Virus record (IMG/VR): IMGVR_UViG_3300021511_000003
Location: 159,016 to 223,015 of that record
Direction: 5' to 3' (one strand)
Length of the DNA stretch: 64,000 nucleotides
Source: a virus
Part shown: positions 38,953 to 47,774 of the stretch, piece by piece
Layout of the letters: every line of letters begins with the position of its first letter
How positions within the stretch are numbered: position 1 is the first letter of the stretch
Notes under the pieces: model-generated
What the model was told of the DNA's origin: nothing
Seen by the model: the letters and a program-made list of their open reading frames with translations, nothing else
Database searches by the model: none
Position numbers and translations under genes: made by a program

Positions 38953-39821
38953 TTACCACATTTCATATCATTATAATTACAACCCTCTATTTTATGAACT
39001 TCTTTATGACAATCTTTACATAAAGTAATTACTTTATCAAGATCAGCACTTTCAAGAGGTTCCCATCTAATTCCTTCTATATGATGACAGTGTAATCCTG
39101 TTTCAAGTTCATCTTGATGTTTATTACATCTTTGACAAGTATAATTATCAAGTTCAAATCTCATTTGACGAAGTTCAGGTTGAACTTCTCTGGATGTAGC
39201 TGGTTTATAATTTTTAGAATAGGATATTTGGTGAAAAATTGGGCATTCTCTTTTACATTGTTCTGAACAGTATAATCTTTGTTCCCCATGATTTCTACCT
39301 TCTAAAGATCTAATTCTTTCATATATATTTATGACTCCAGGAGTAAACCATTTACCACAATATGCACATGTTACTTGTAAGATATTTTTATCATTGGGGT
39401 CTCTTCTGCATTTTTCAGCATATGAAATTTTTACAGCATATGTATCATACATTGGAATATTATTATTATAATAACCACCTGACCATTTTGGATGTTTTTC
39501 TTTTTTGAAATTTGGTCTTGTTAATCTTATTTTCTTAAGAATCTCAGGTTTATTCATAGCTTCTTTAGTGGTTTTACTTATTTTTTCCTTTTCTTCATCA
39601 GTTCTTGGTATACCTTTATTCCATGCTTTTTTACCTTTATTTTGTTTTCCACATTTTTGTTTATTTTCATCACTATGTTTTTTTCCATAGAATGGATTGT
39701 TAACTCCTTTATATTTTTTATTTTGTGATGGACATTTTAAATAATGAGAGGAACAACACCATTTACCATTTTTAAATTGATATTTTGCTTCTTGTTCACA
39801 ACCATATTCACAAATAACCAT
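38949..39821 (-). CDS. HNH homing endonuclease (minus strand, inside head module)
   Basis: The 290-residue protein has the YGCEQEAKYQFKNGKWCCS zinc module, a NUMOD-like middle and a C-terminal HNH: CQRCNKHQDELETGLHCHHI with VITLCKDCHKEVH. It runs against the head operon between the coiled-coil and capsid genes. Its 3' 249 bases nearly match 55366-55614, so the two nuclease genes share recent ancestry or gene conversion. AGGAGTAATTG lies upstream as a ribosome binding site. Confidence 0.85.
   Translation of the reverse strand: MVICEYGCEQEAKYQFKNGKWCCSSHYLKCPSQNKKYKGVNNPFYGKKHSDENKQKCGKQNKGKKAWNKGIPRTDEEKEKISKTTKEAMNKPEILKKIRLTRPNFKKEKHPKWSGGYYNNNIPMYDTYAVKISYAEKCRRDPNDKNILQVTCAYCGKWFTPGVINIYERIRSLEGRNHGEQRLYCSEQCKRECPIFHQISYSKNYKPATSREVQPELRQMRFELDNYTCQRCNKHQDELETGLHCHHIEGIRWEPLESADLDKVITLCKDCHKEVHKIEGCNYNDMKCGN
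38961..39209 (+). repeat. 249-base near-identical segment, copy 1
   Basis: The segment aligns without gaps to 55366-55614, with differences clustered in two short blocks. Both copies encode the C-terminal HNH domain on the minus strand. Confidence 0.8.
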
Positions 39822-40094
39822 ATTGCAATTACTCCTTTTTTTAATTTTGTTCTTACGCTTATTGGAGTCGACCCATCTATATAATTAAAGAATAAAACTT
39901 ATAAAAAAATTAACTCTCAGATTAAAACTCATAACAAAAAACTACATTGAGAATTAAACTAATTATAATTTTTGGTACTATTTATAAAAGTTAATAACTT
40001 ATATAACATAATTTTAAGAACATAATATAAATCGTAGGACATTTTATCTAAGTCGTTTATTACTAATAAACCTTAAAAGGGGGATTATAAAATA
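39822..40094 (+). promoter_or_regulatory. Intergenic region upstream of the capsid gene, with AGAACA motif
   Basis: About 270 bases of AT-rich sequence without a gene. TTAAGAACATAATATAAATC lies at 40014-40033, about 60 bases before the capsid start. It is one of the best copies of the recurrent motif. A strong GGGGG site precedes the ATG. This would be the promoter for the most abundant virion protein. Confidence 0.55.
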
Positions 40095-41546
40095 ATGAAA
40101 GAGTTACTGACAGAAGTATATAAAACTACAAAAAAAATTTCAGGAGTTGACCCATCAAAACCTGGCAATATGAAAGCAGTTCTTGTTGATGATGCCGCCT
40201 GGGAATCATATGTGACAGGTCTGGCAGAGTCAATTGAGAATAAAAAAGATCGTACTGCATTTGTACAACTGGCAGAAAATACAAGAATTAATTTACTTGA
40301 AAATTCAATGTTTCAAATCAATCCATATGAAACTTTGACCCTTCCAATTCTTCGTGTATTTTACCCTAAACTAGTGGCTAAAGAACTAGTAACAGTTTCA
40401 CCGATGGATAAACCTGAAACTGTAAAAGCATTTGTTAAAGCACAATTTTCACCATCAAACAGTTCTACACAGTATGATGCACCTGTTACCAATACAGATA
40501 TTTCACGCGGTGTTGCTTTTGGTACTCCTATTGCTGCTTCATTATCTGTTCCAAGTAGTGGTTATGATGTTTTGAATACAGCTGGTTTAAATTCAACTGA
40601 AGCTCATTTAGAGAGAGATTTTGAAATTACTGGTGTTTCTGCTGATGGAACTACTTGGGTTGATGTTTCAATTGTACCTGCTGTTGAAGGACATTTTTCA
40701 GCAAGTGTTAGTATCGGTGGTGCTGCTGATGTTATTTCTGGTAAAGTTGATTACTTAAATGGTTTAGTTGATATTTCTAGTACTACAAGTACTGTTCTGT
40801 TCGCTCGCTATCAAGTAACTACTTCTCTGGAAGAAAACAGAATTAACCCAAGAGTTACTTTAAATGTTGATAAAATCAGATTGTATGCAAGAGATAGACA
40901 AATCAGTGCAAATTGGACCATTAATATGGAACAAGATATGAGAGCTCTGTTTGATATTTCAATGCAAGCTGAAATTGTTAATATTCTTGGCCAACAAGTT
41001 GCATTAGACATTGATAGAGAAATTATCAATGCTCTTATTACTGCTAATACAAGATTGAATGCTGCAGATCACCAAGGTACATTCAATAAAACTCCACCTG
41101 TTACATACACTTGGGGAACTAAGTATTGGCACGAAAACATTATTCCTGAATTGAATGCTCTATCAGGTCAGATCTACACTGATACAAACATTGAAGCTGG
41201 TAACGTAATTGCTGCCAATCCACTTGATGTTGCTATTCTTGAAGATCTACAAACATTTAATTACACTGGTACTTCTTCAGTTGATGGTGACCTTGGTTAT
41301 CGTTCAGCTACAGTTGCTGGTGGAAAATGGAAGATCCTGACAAGTTCAGTTGTAACACAAGGAACAATGTTGATGGTTTATAAACCAGTTGAAGAACTGA
41401 AGGCTATTTATTTTTACAGTCCTTATGTGCCAGCAGTTTTACATCCTTATCCATTGGGTTACACACCAAGCTTGACAATTCTTAGTCGATATGCCACAGC
41501 GCTTGTAAGATCATCGGGCGTAGCTACTTTAAGTATTGGTGCATAA
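40095..41546 (+). CDS. Major capsid protein (T4 gp23-like)
   Basis: The 483-residue protein starts MKELLTEVYKTTKKISGVDP and has features of gp23-type HK97-fold capsid proteins: an early FQINPYETLTLPILRVFYPK strand set, an insertion domain around residues 120-240, then ISANWTINMEQDMRALFDIS and MQAEIVNILGQQVALDIDRE, which is the most conserved block of the family. The end has YPLGYTPSLTILSRYA. An N-terminal region may be removed by the prohead protease. A strong terminator follows. Confidence 0.9.
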   Translation: MKELLTEVYKTTKKISGVDPSKPGNMKAVLVDDAAWESYVTGLAESIENKKDRTAFVQLAENTRINLLENSMFQINPYETLTLPILRVFYPKLVAKELVTVSPMDKPETVKAFVKAQFSPSNSSTQYDAPVTNTDISRGVAFGTPIAASLSVPSSGYDVLNTAGLNSTEAHLERDFEITGVSADGTTWVDVSIVPAVEGHFSASVSIGGAADVISGKVDYLNGLVDISSTTSTVLFARYQVTTSLEENRINPRVTLNVDKIRLYARDRQISANWTINMEQDMRALFDISMQAEIVNILGQQVALDIDREIINALITANTRLNAADHQGTFNKTPPVTYTWGTKYWHENIIPELNALSGQIYTDTNIEAGNVIAANPLDVAILEDLQTFNYTGTSSVDGDLGYRSATVAGGKWKILTSSVVTQGTMLMVYKPVEELKAIYFYSPYVPAVLHPYPLGYTPSLTILSRYATALVRSSGVATLSIGA

Positions 41547-41602
41547 CGATGTTTTAAAGGTTTACCTTGAGACAGTGCAATAGTCTCAATTTACCCGACA
41601 GG

Positions 41603-41643
41603 AATGACTCCTGCTTATCTACGAATGAGTAGGAGTCATTTTT
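41603..41643 (+). terminator. Rho-independent terminator after the capsid gene
   Basis: AATGACTCCT and AGGAGTCATT form a 10-bp stem, followed by TTTTT. It directly precedes the CCGTCGG repeat that borders the homing gene. Confidence 0.85.
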
Positions 41644-41650
41644 CCGTCGG
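41638..41650 (+). repeat. Direct repeat bordering the endonuclease gene, left copy
   Basis: ATTTTTCCGTCGG. The core TTTTTCCGTCGG recurs at 42479-42490 on the other side of the endonuclease gene. It may mark the ends of the inserted segment. Confidence 0.55.
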
Positions 41651-41677
41651 TATTTTTATAATATAGAACAAAATTAT

Positions 41678-42469
41678 ATGAGACGAATAACAAGAAAAGA
41701 AAGAAATAGAATACATCTTGTAAAAGATGTTCCTTATGTAACTTGCCCATATTGTGGAAAACAAATGCAATTTTTACACTGGCAACATTTAAAGTTACAC
41801 AATAAAAATATTAAAGATGTTAGAAAAGAGTTTCCTGATATTCCAACAATGACAAAAAAAGATACAGAAAAAAGAAGTAAAAGAAGAGTAAAATGTGAAA
41901 AACAAATTATTGATACATGTAATCAACTTTATGGAGGAATGGGATATTCTAGTGATAAACTATTAAAAAAATCTGAAACTACAACAAGGAATAAATATGG
42001 CAATAAAAATGTTATGAAAACCGATCATGGAAAAAGTTATTTTAAAGGAGATAAGAACCCTTTGAAAGATCCAGAATCTGCAAAAAAAGTTTCGGAATCA
42101 ATGAAAGGAAGAAAATCACCACTTAAAGGAAAAACATATGTTGAAATACTTGGGGAAAGAAAAGCATTAGAAAGAAAATTAGAACTAAAGAAATCTGGTG
42201 CTTATGGTTGTTCTATAACACCTCGTATTTCAGCTCCTCAACTACAACTCTTTGAACTGGTTAAAAAGAAATACCCTACTGCTGTATTGGAGTATCCAGT
42301 TCTTGATTATTGCCTTGATATAGCTGTTCCTGAATTGAAATTGTGTTTTGAATATGATGGTTCATATTGGCATGATATTGAAAAAGATGCAATTAGAGAT
42401 CATATATTAGAAAGTTATGGATGGACTATTAAACGATTTATTGATAAATTACCAGAATATATTAATTAA
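41678..42469 (+). CDS. Vsr/EDxHD-like homing endonuclease with zinc finger and NUMOD3
   Basis: The 263-residue protein has an N-terminal CPYCGKQMQFLHWQHLKLH zinc finger like MucR. A NUMOD3 stretch (NPLKDPESAKKVSESMKG) follows. The C-terminal part LCFEYDGSYWHDIEKDAIRD with ESYGWTIKRF resembles the Vsr/DUF559 PD-(D/E)XK fold. It sits just after the capsid gene between two copies of TTTTTCCGTCGG. An AGAACA motif is 15 bases before the ATG, so it may have its own promoter. Confidence 0.75.
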   Translation: MRRITRKERNRIHLVKDVPYVTCPYCGKQMQFLHWQHLKLHNKNIKDVRKEFPDIPTMTKKDTEKRSKRRVKCEKQIIDTCNQLYGGMGYSSDKLLKKSETTTRNKYGNKNVMKTDHGKSYFKGDKNPLKDPESAKKVSESMKGRKSPLKGKTYVEILGERKALERKLELKKSGAYGCSITPRISAPQLQLFELVKKKYPTAVLEYPVLDYCLDIAVPELKLCFEYDGSYWHDIEKDAIRDHILESYGWTIKRFIDKLPEYIN

Positions 42470-42478
42470 AACTATATT

Positions 42479-42490
42479 TTTTTCCGTCGG
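42479..42490 (+). repeat. Direct repeat bordering the endonuclease gene, right copy
   Basis: TTTTTCCGTCGG, matching the left copy. TTTAAGAACATT follows, resembling the promoter motif after the left copy. Confidence 0.5.
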
Positions 42491-42540
42491 AACATTTAAG
42501 AACATTTTGTATTTGCAAGATTTGATGTCGAACATAACCC

Positions 42541-42604
42541 ATAATGTAATGTAAATAACGAGTCTATATTCATACTAACATATAGACCCATTATTTACAT
42601 TATA
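42541..42604. terminator. Large bidirectional hairpin
   Basis: ATAATGTAATGTAAATAA and its complement near 42590-42604, with AGTCTATAT/ATATAGACC inside, form a long imperfect stem. It lies between converging genes and should stop transcription both ways. Confidence 0.75.
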
Positions 42605-42619
42605 ACCCCTTAAATGCAT

Positions 42620-43081
42620 TTATTTAAAATCTAACGAGGTTACTTCTACATTGGCGATCATACGACCGCCCACCATTTGCGTATTAATGAGTTTACCGAG
42701 AACACATACTTCTTTCTTTTTGGTATCATGTGGTGGTTTGGTCTCATGTGGTGGTTTGGTCTCATGTGGTGGTTTGGTCTCATGTGGTGGTTTGGTAATT
42801 TCTATCTTGTCATATACCATGGCAAGTTTGTTTGATTTCTCCGGTTTCTTGACGTAAGAAGTCAACTGGGTGTCCTTGGTATAATAATCCTTGTAAACTT
42901 TCTGAATTTCATTTCTTCTGGCCATACCATACAGACTTATACGAATTACTTTATCAGGTGCCATCTTTTTAGCCTCGGGTAAAAGACTACGTACTTGGTT
43001 ATATGAAATACGACCTTTGATAACACCATCATTGATCCCTCTACGAACTACATTGGTAATACCGCGAAATCTTGTTTTCAT
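42620..43081 (-). CDS. Hypothetical protein with KPPHET repeats
   Basis: The 153-residue protein has a basic N-terminal region (MKTRFRGITNVVRRGINDGV), a linker of three KPPHET units and one KPPHDT, encoded by an 18-base tandem repeat, and a final strand-rich part (EVCVLGKLINTQMVGGRMIA). The repeat looks like a flexible hinge. Repeat number may vary between isolates. An AAAGGAAACAG site lies upstream. Function is unknown. Confidence 0.62.
   Translation of the reverse strand: MKTRFRGITNVVRRGINDGVIKGRISYNQVRSLLPEAKKMAPDKVIRISLYGMARRNEIQKVYKDYYTKDTQLTSYVKKPEKSNKLAMVYDKIEITKPPHETKPPHETKPPHETKPPHDTKKKEVCVLGKLINTQMVGGRMIANVEVTSLDFK
42726..42796 (-). repeat. 18-base tandem repeat, about four units
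   Basis: The unit is TCATGTGGTGGTTTGGTC on the plus strand and encodes KPPHET. The copies are nearly identical at the DNA level, which suggests recent expansion. Confidence 0.85.
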
Positions 43082-43199
43082 ACTGTTTCCTTTTTTTTAT
43101 TTCTGTGTATTCTATGCCTTATTAAATCATTGATATAATCAATTATTCCTTCTTAAAAAAAGACTGACATATGCCAATCTTTTTCTTATTTGGCTACAC

Positions 43200-43430
43200 T
43201 TATGCACTTTCGATGATATGTTCACACAAACCTCGTATAATTTCAAAATTTGTATAAAGATTAGGGTTGTCCCGATGCCCAAGATGTTTACCACAATGAT
43301 TACATTCATAACCCAGCCAACCTGTATCATCATAACCTGCATCTAAACATGACAAATTATCTATAGGATTTTTACAATACCAGCAATGAGTTATATACAA
43401 TGGCTGAACATCCTCAAGTAAATGATTCAT
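43200..43430 (-). CDS. Small zinc-ribbon protein, 76 residues
   Basis: MNHLLEDVQPLYITHCWYCK and a second pair CNHCGKHLGH define a four-cysteine zinc site around residues 16-50. A GWLGYE segment lies between. It may bind nucleic acid or protein. An AAAGGAG site precedes the ATG. It is transcribed after the broken gene downstream of RtcB. Confidence 0.6.
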   Translation of the reverse strand: MNHLLEDVQPLYITHCWYCKNPIDNLSCLDAGYDDTGWLGYECNHCGKHLGHRDNPNLYTNFEIIRGLCEHIIESA

Positions 43431-43496
43431 AGTAATAATCTCCTTTAAAATAAATTATTATTTATATTCACATATTAATATATATAGTTAAATCAT

Positions 43497-43670
43497 TTAT
43501 CCTTCGTTTTCTAATTTATAAACAGATTCTTCAATAACATTAACGATGGTTTCATTTGTATGACCGAATTTTTTAGTTCTAAAATAATTCTGGATTAAAG
43601 CAACAAATTCCCCACATTCACCAGATATTTAAAGTAGTTATAGAAGAAGTTCAGGGTCGAGTTACATCAT
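43497..43670 (-). pseudogene. Gene after RtcB with three in-frame TAA codons
   Basis: An AAAGGG site overlapping the RtcB stop precedes ATGATG. The same frame then has TAA at codons 3, 11 and 14, and runs 43 more codons: LDPELLL, LL, then ISGECGEFVALIQNYFRTKK and a helical end to TAA. The long tail is clearly protein-like. No alternative start codon lies after the third TAA. It is a decayed gene or, less likely, a gene with TAA recoding. Confidence 0.5.
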
Positions 43671-43674
43671 AATA

Positions 43675-44832
43675 TTATCCCTTTATATTTATTAGTGGTT
43701 TGGCATGATCAATTATATTTATAACTATTCCATTTTGTTTTTTGATTACTTCATAGACATTCTTATAAGCGTCAGGTGCTTCATCTATTGTTGACTGATC
43801 GACCTTAGCAACAATACCTTTCATTTGATTTTTGAAAAGTTTCATGTCAATTGTAGATTTGGCTTTCTTTCTACTCATCGTTCGTCCAGCACCATGTGAA
43901 GCTGAATTTAAGTATTTTTCATTACCTAAACCTTCTGTAACATATACACCAGTTTTCATATTACCAGGAATAATTCCAATTTGCCCTTTTTCAGCAGGTG
44001 TTGCACCTTTTCTGTGTAGAACATGCGTCCCTTTTACCTCTGCATGATTATGATTTTCATTAATCATATGATCATGGACTAAAATACTTATTTCGTGCTC
44101 ATTATAACCAAGCAGTAAAAGAATTTCACTTATCATTAATTTTCTATTATCAATAGCGTACTCAAGGGCAAAATTCATATCTTTGAGATATTGCTGCCCT
44201 GATTCACTATTGAGATGAAAGAAACCTTTTGGCAAATCAATATCAATTTTCTTTGAAAGTTTCATATAATAGCTGGCAATCGAATGACCAATATTTCTTG
44301 AACCAGAATGAACAGTTATAGTTAGGTAACCTTTATTATTTTCACCTATTTCAATGAAATGATTGCCGCCACCTAAAGTACCAAGTTGAACATTTAGTTT
44401 ATTATCAACTTTTTTCTGTAGTTCTTTATCTCTAGATGCGCTTTGAAAATCATAATAAACGTATCCATTTTTTCTAGAATTAAACCCAACAGGTATCGTT
44501 TTATAAATATGTTCAAAAAGTTTTATTTTTTCTGATTCTTGTTTAAAGAACTCTTTTGCTTTAATTTTTGTTGCAATATAACACATACCACAACCAATAT
44601 CATATCCTACATATTCAGGAGATATTACATTATCAAGTAATGCTACACCACCAATCGGTAATGTGTAACCTGTATGACAATCAGGCATTACCGCTAATTT
44701 GATTAAAAAGTCAAGTGCAAGGGCTTCATATATTTGTTGTTGTGCAGTCTGTTCTAATTCATGAATAGGAATTAAACTAAAGAGTTTTTCTAATTTTTTA
44801 ACAGGATTTAAATTTTCTGTGTTTTTAGACAT
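43675..44832 (-). CDS. rtcB: RtcB RNA-splicing ligase
   Basis: The 385-residue protein has the RtcB motifs in order: MPDCHTGYTLPIGG, YDIGCGMCY, LGTLGGGNHFIE, VHSGSRNIGH, a HVLHRKGATPAEKG segment and SASHGAGRTMSRKKA. These hold the cysteine and histidines for Mn2+ and the histidine that carries GMP. RtcB joins 2',3'-cyclic phosphate ends to 5'-OH ends, the products of anticodon nucleases, so it could repair tRNAs cut by host defence. It is in the minus-strand operon with the kinase and phosphatase. Confidence 0.94.
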   Translation of the reverse strand: MSKNTENLNPVKKLEKLFSLIPIHELEQTAQQQIYEALALDFLIKLAVMPDCHTGYTLPIGGVALLDNVISPEYVGYDIGCGMCYIATKIKAKEFFKQESEKIKLFEHIYKTIPVGFNSRKNGYVYYDFQSASRDKELQKKVDNKLNVQLGTLGGGNHFIEIGENNKGYLTITVHSGSRNIGHSIASYYMKLSKKIDIDLPKGFFHLNSESGQQYLKDMNFALEYAIDNRKLMISEILLLLGYNEHEISILVHDHMINENHNHAEVKGTHVLHRKGATPAEKGQIGIIPGNMKTGVYVTEGLGNEKYLNSASHGAGRTMSRKKAKSTIDMKLFKNQMKGIVAKVDQSTIDEAPDAYKNVYEVIKKQNGIVINIIDHAKPLINIKG

Positions 44833-44835
44833 AAT

Positions 44836-45102
44836 TTACCTTTTTAATACAGTTGTTATACATTGTCTTTTTTCACTCCATACTACTCGTATGGGGTCGC
44901 AATATACAAATTCTAAATCATAAATTATCTGAATATTGTTTTTGCCGCCTTCTTTTTTAACCATTATAGTATTCTGAGAATTTAATATTTTTTTACACAT
45001 ATTATCATATTGTTTTATTGTAAGATCATCAATATTGTATCTTTGTTTTAAACGTAATTTTGTATGGTTAAAACTATAAGTTCTATCTTTTTTTGTTTTC
45101 AT
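44836..45102 (-). CDS. Hypothetical protein, 88 residues
   Basis: MKTKKDRTYSFNHTKLRLKQ and a RYNIDDLTIKQYDNMCKKIL helix precede strands with NTIMVKKEGGKNNIQIIYDL. The pattern resembles small toxin or RelE-type folds, but I cannot confirm it. It lies between a zinc protein and RtcB, with a four-base overlap at its start. Confidence 0.55.
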   Translation of the reverse strand: MKTKKDRTYSFNHTKLRLKQRYNIDDLTIKQYDNMCKKILNSQNTIMVKKEGGKNNIQIIYDLEFVYCDPIRVVWSEKRQCITTVLKR

Positions 45103-45407
45103 AATTTTTTTGGCATCATTCTTTCAAAATGGTTCAAATGAAGTTGTTCAACTTTTTTATTAAGATTTGCTTCCAGCTCTTTATTGATATTCAAATTTTG
45201 TGTTTTCAATTCACCAATATGAAGTGCTCTATTAGCAAGGATGTGACCAAATCTTTCTGGATCTACTTCTATCATTTCAAGACATTCTGGATGGTAAAAA
45301 ATTCTTTTACCAAGTTCACCATAAATACCATATTGATGTACAGCATGAAAGAAACCCGTTTTTTTACCGCAAAAGTAACATTTTAGTTTACCTATTATTA
45401 ATGCCAT
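45099..45407 (-). CDS. Zinc-finger-like hypothetical protein, 102 residues
   Basis: The N-terminal half has LKCYFCGKKTGFFHAVHQYG and FYHPECLEMI, giving two cysteine pairs and histidines for one zinc. The C-terminal half is a charged helix (ELKTQNLNINKELEANLNKK). A GAAAGGAAAAT site precedes it. It may be an adaptor or RNA-binding protein for its operon with RtcB. Confidence 0.58.
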   Translation of the reverse strand: MALIIGKLKCYFCGKKTGFFHAVHQYGIYGELGKRIFYHPECLEMIEVDPERFGHILANRALHIGELKTQNLNINKELEANLNKKVEQLHLNHFERMMPKKL

Positions 45408-45417
45408 ATTTTCCTTT

Positions 45418-45470
45418 CATAAATAACAAAGTCATCTTACTTAATAAGTCAAATTGACTCTGTTATTTAT
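45418..45470 (-). terminator. Hairpin between operons
   Basis: ATAAATAACA and TGTTATTTAT with an inner GAGTC/GACTT match form an imperfect stem with a large loop. It separates the kinase operon from the RtcB group. It may be a partial terminator. Confidence 0.5.
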
Positions 45471-45481
45471 AATTTACATTT

Positions 45482-45766
45482 TTATATATTATCAGTAAAT
45501 TTTTTCCAGGCGCCTTCCATTTCTTCTTTTAAGTTTTCATGAAGGGTGTTTAATAATTCTGTAGAATCAGGATTGTCTCCATATTTTGGATTGGTCCAAC
45601 TTTCATATGCACTTTCTAGTTTTTCCAAAAGATATTGGCCAACAGATTCTTTCTTCATATGACCTCTTGGTCGAAAAACATCTGAAAAATCGTACATATG
45701 TACCTGAACTGCTCCTTTTGGTATATCTTTTGAATTAACAAATTTAACTTTTGACCAGTCTACCAT
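45482..45766 (-). CDS. Hypothetical protein, 94 residues
   Basis: MVDWSKVKFVNSKDIPKGAV, then a HMKKESVGQYLLEKLESAYE helix and an acidic end. The kinase stop is three bases away, so it belongs to the kinase operon. It could be a regulator or substrate of the kinase/phosphatase set. No family is recognised. Confidence 0.55.
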   Translation of the reverse strand: MVDWSKVKFVNSKDIPKGAVQVHMYDFSDVFRPRGHMKKESVGQYLLEKLESAYESWTNPKYGDNPDSTELLNTLHENLKEEMEGAWKKFTDNI

Positions 45767-45769
45767 TAT

Positions 45770-47449
45770 TCACCTCATTTTAATTTCATAAAGTTTGTTA
45801 CTTCTAAAGAATCTAACTTGATTTCCTTCTTTACAAAGTCTCATTGTTGAGTTGATAATAGGATCCTCAATTCGTTTGATATTATTTTTATCAAATTTAT
45901 TGAGAAATATTTCCACTGCATCAGTATCTGTAATTAATACACATACCCCATTATCAAGACATGTAAAATTAATTGGTGTATAATCTACATTCTCTTCTAT
46001 ACGACATTTATATTTATTATGTTTATTATCAAATATAATAATGAATCTGTTATATACACCACCTTTATGACCAGTTATAACACAAATCTTATTTTCATAT
46101 TTAGCATCCATGATTTGAAAGTCATTAAGTTCAGGAATAGATTTGATAATAAAATAACTTTTATCAAATGAGGGTAATGGTATTACCACATATTTTTTTC
46201 CAATAATACTCTGAATTATAACATTACTAAACATTTGACTTGAGTTAGGTTCTATATTCCATACAGTTTTAACAATGGGATGAATTTTTTCACCCATATG
46301 TTTGAATGTTAATTCTATCAGTTTCTCTTTATTTTTTAAAAATAGGACATTGTTGGTTATCATCAGGTCAGTACATTCAAGATCAATTTCTGGATTAATT
46401 CCGCCCATAGATTTAAATTTTACTCTTTTATTTTTAATTTTAACAAGAATAGGATGATTCCTTAAAGGAGTAAAAAGTATCTCAACACCAATAGGGAGTT
46501 CATAATCTGTTTTACCTAAATATAATCTCTCTTTTGTTTTAGTAATACCAAGAGATGCATTATGATAAAGAACATCCCCTAAAAATTCCTGTAACTCTAT
46601 GATTTCAAAATTATCAGTATTTTGAACAAGTTGAACAACAATCTGTGCAACTCCTGCTACACCAGGCATAGCAGGCGGTGGCTTTCGTAAACCATTTTCA
46701 AAAATATTATAGAACCAATCTTTATAAGATGCTGGAATTAAAGAAAAATCTCTGGTTGTTGGAGGTAAGGATACAGAACCATTGAAAACTGATACACAAT
46801 CAATAATTCTTTTTTTAAAATCATTCTTTTTATATCCTCTATGTTTTCCCTTAAATGGATGTATTCCGATAAATAATTGAAAAGCAATAATTCCAAATGA
46901 AAACCAATCTGATAATACTGTAAACTCTTTGGTTGTCCAATCTCTAATTGAAGGCATAATTGCTGTTGGTGGATATGATGGAGTTTTCCATGCATTTACA
47001 TCGATAAAATATGGGGTCACAAAGTCTTTTGAAACCATGTAATTCAGCTCATTATTATCAACTATCAAACATTTTTTATCATGAATAAATTGAGTAGTAT
47101 GTTTAATATTTTCAACCAATTCAATAATTTGATCGTTTTCAATTGCATTGTTATTTCGAAAAGTGTTTGTAAATAATTTGCATAAAGTAACAATATCTTC
47201 TCCTAACCAATTCATTGTAAAACCAATTTCGTGCTTTTTTTCATCGAATACTACATCCTGAGGTCTTACAATACTATCATGATTAAGTCTAGATAGTTCC
47301 CCAATTTTTGCAATAGGGATCATTTTTGTTAAATCATTATATATTTTGAAGGCTATGTTACCTTTTTTGTATATACTACCTTCGCCACCTTTGGTAACAT
47401 AATCATTTTGGACTAAATTCACCTTATGCCCATTTACATAGACAATCAT
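45770..47449 (-). CDS. Protein kinase-like protein with C-terminal extension
   Basis: The 559-residue protein has a kinase N lobe with GGEGSIYKK as glycine loop and IAFKIYND with the VAIK lysine. The C lobe has IVDNNELNYMV in place of HRDxxxxN, keeping the Asp and Asn, and FIDVNAW in place of DFG, keeping the Asp. SDWFSFGIIAFQLFIG is the usual helix. Residues about 280-559 form a strand-rich region. Such kinases occur with PP2C and vWA proteins in the TerY-P triad, all present here. AAGGAG precedes the start. Confidence 0.78.
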   Translation of the reverse strand: MIVYVNGHKVNLVQNDYVTKGGEGSIYKKGNIAFKIYNDLTKMIPIAKIGELSRLNHDSIVRPQDVVFDEKKHEIGFTMNWLGEDIVTLCKLFTNTFRNNNAIENDQIIELVENIKHTTQFIHDKKCLIVDNNELNYMVSKDFVTPYFIDVNAWKTPSYPPTAIMPSIRDWTTKEFTVLSDWFSFGIIAFQLFIGIHPFKGKHRGYKKNDFKKRIIDCVSVFNGSVSLPPTTRDFSLIPASYKDWFYNIFENGLRKPPPAMPGVAGVAQIVVQLVQNTDNFEIIELQEFLGDVLYHNASLGITKTKERLYLGKTDYELPIGVEILFTPLRNHPILVKIKNKRVKFKSMGGINPEIDLECTDLMITNNVLFLKNKEKLIELTFKHMGEKIHPIVKTVWNIEPNSSQMFSNVIIQSIIGKKYVVIPLPSFDKSYFIIKSIPELNDFQIMDAKYENKICVITGHKGGVYNRFIIIFDNKHNKYKCRIEENVDYTPINFTCLDNGVCVLITDTDAVEIFLNKFDKNNIKRIEDPIINSTMRLCKEGNQVRFFRSNKLYEIKMR

Positions 47450-47459
47450 AGGATTCTCC

Positions 47460-47774
47460 TTATATATTAATTCCAGGAATTAAATTAAATACTTGTGGAT
47501 CAAAAACATCAAAGATATAACATTTTCTAAACGTGAGAGTATCTTCAATTGCATATGAATTAATTCCTAATTGATAATAAATTTTTCCGGTTATATTATC
47601 ACCATTAATCTCTTTTACTTCTACCCAGAAGTATTCACATTCATTTCTTATTTTAACATAATGTCCAACCTTAATATTATTGAAATAAACTGGGTTGATA
47701 GCTCGAGTGTTAGTCGGGCATAATTCTTTCATTATTTTTGGTTCTGTAAGATCAGTTGGATTATAGTGTGCCAT
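47460..47774 (-). CDS. Hypothetical protein between kinase and phosphatase
   Basis: The 104-residue protein has a small barrel-like pattern: VGHYVKIRNECEYFWVEVKE and GDNITGKIYYQLGINSYAIE. This is typical of SH3-like or Tudor-like folds. It starts at the base where the PP2C gene stops, so it is co-translated. It may link the kinase and phosphatase, but the function is unknown. Confidence 0.55.
   Translation of the reverse strand: MAHYNPTDLTEPKIMKELCPTNTRAINPVYFNNIKVGHYVKIRNECEYFWVEVKEINGDNITGKIYYQLGINSYAIEDTLTFRKCYIFDVFDPQVFNLIPGINI

Noticed and set aside
42726-42796. 18-base repeats as an origin iteron array
   Set aside because: They are inside a gene, in frame, and encode a regular hexapeptide linker.
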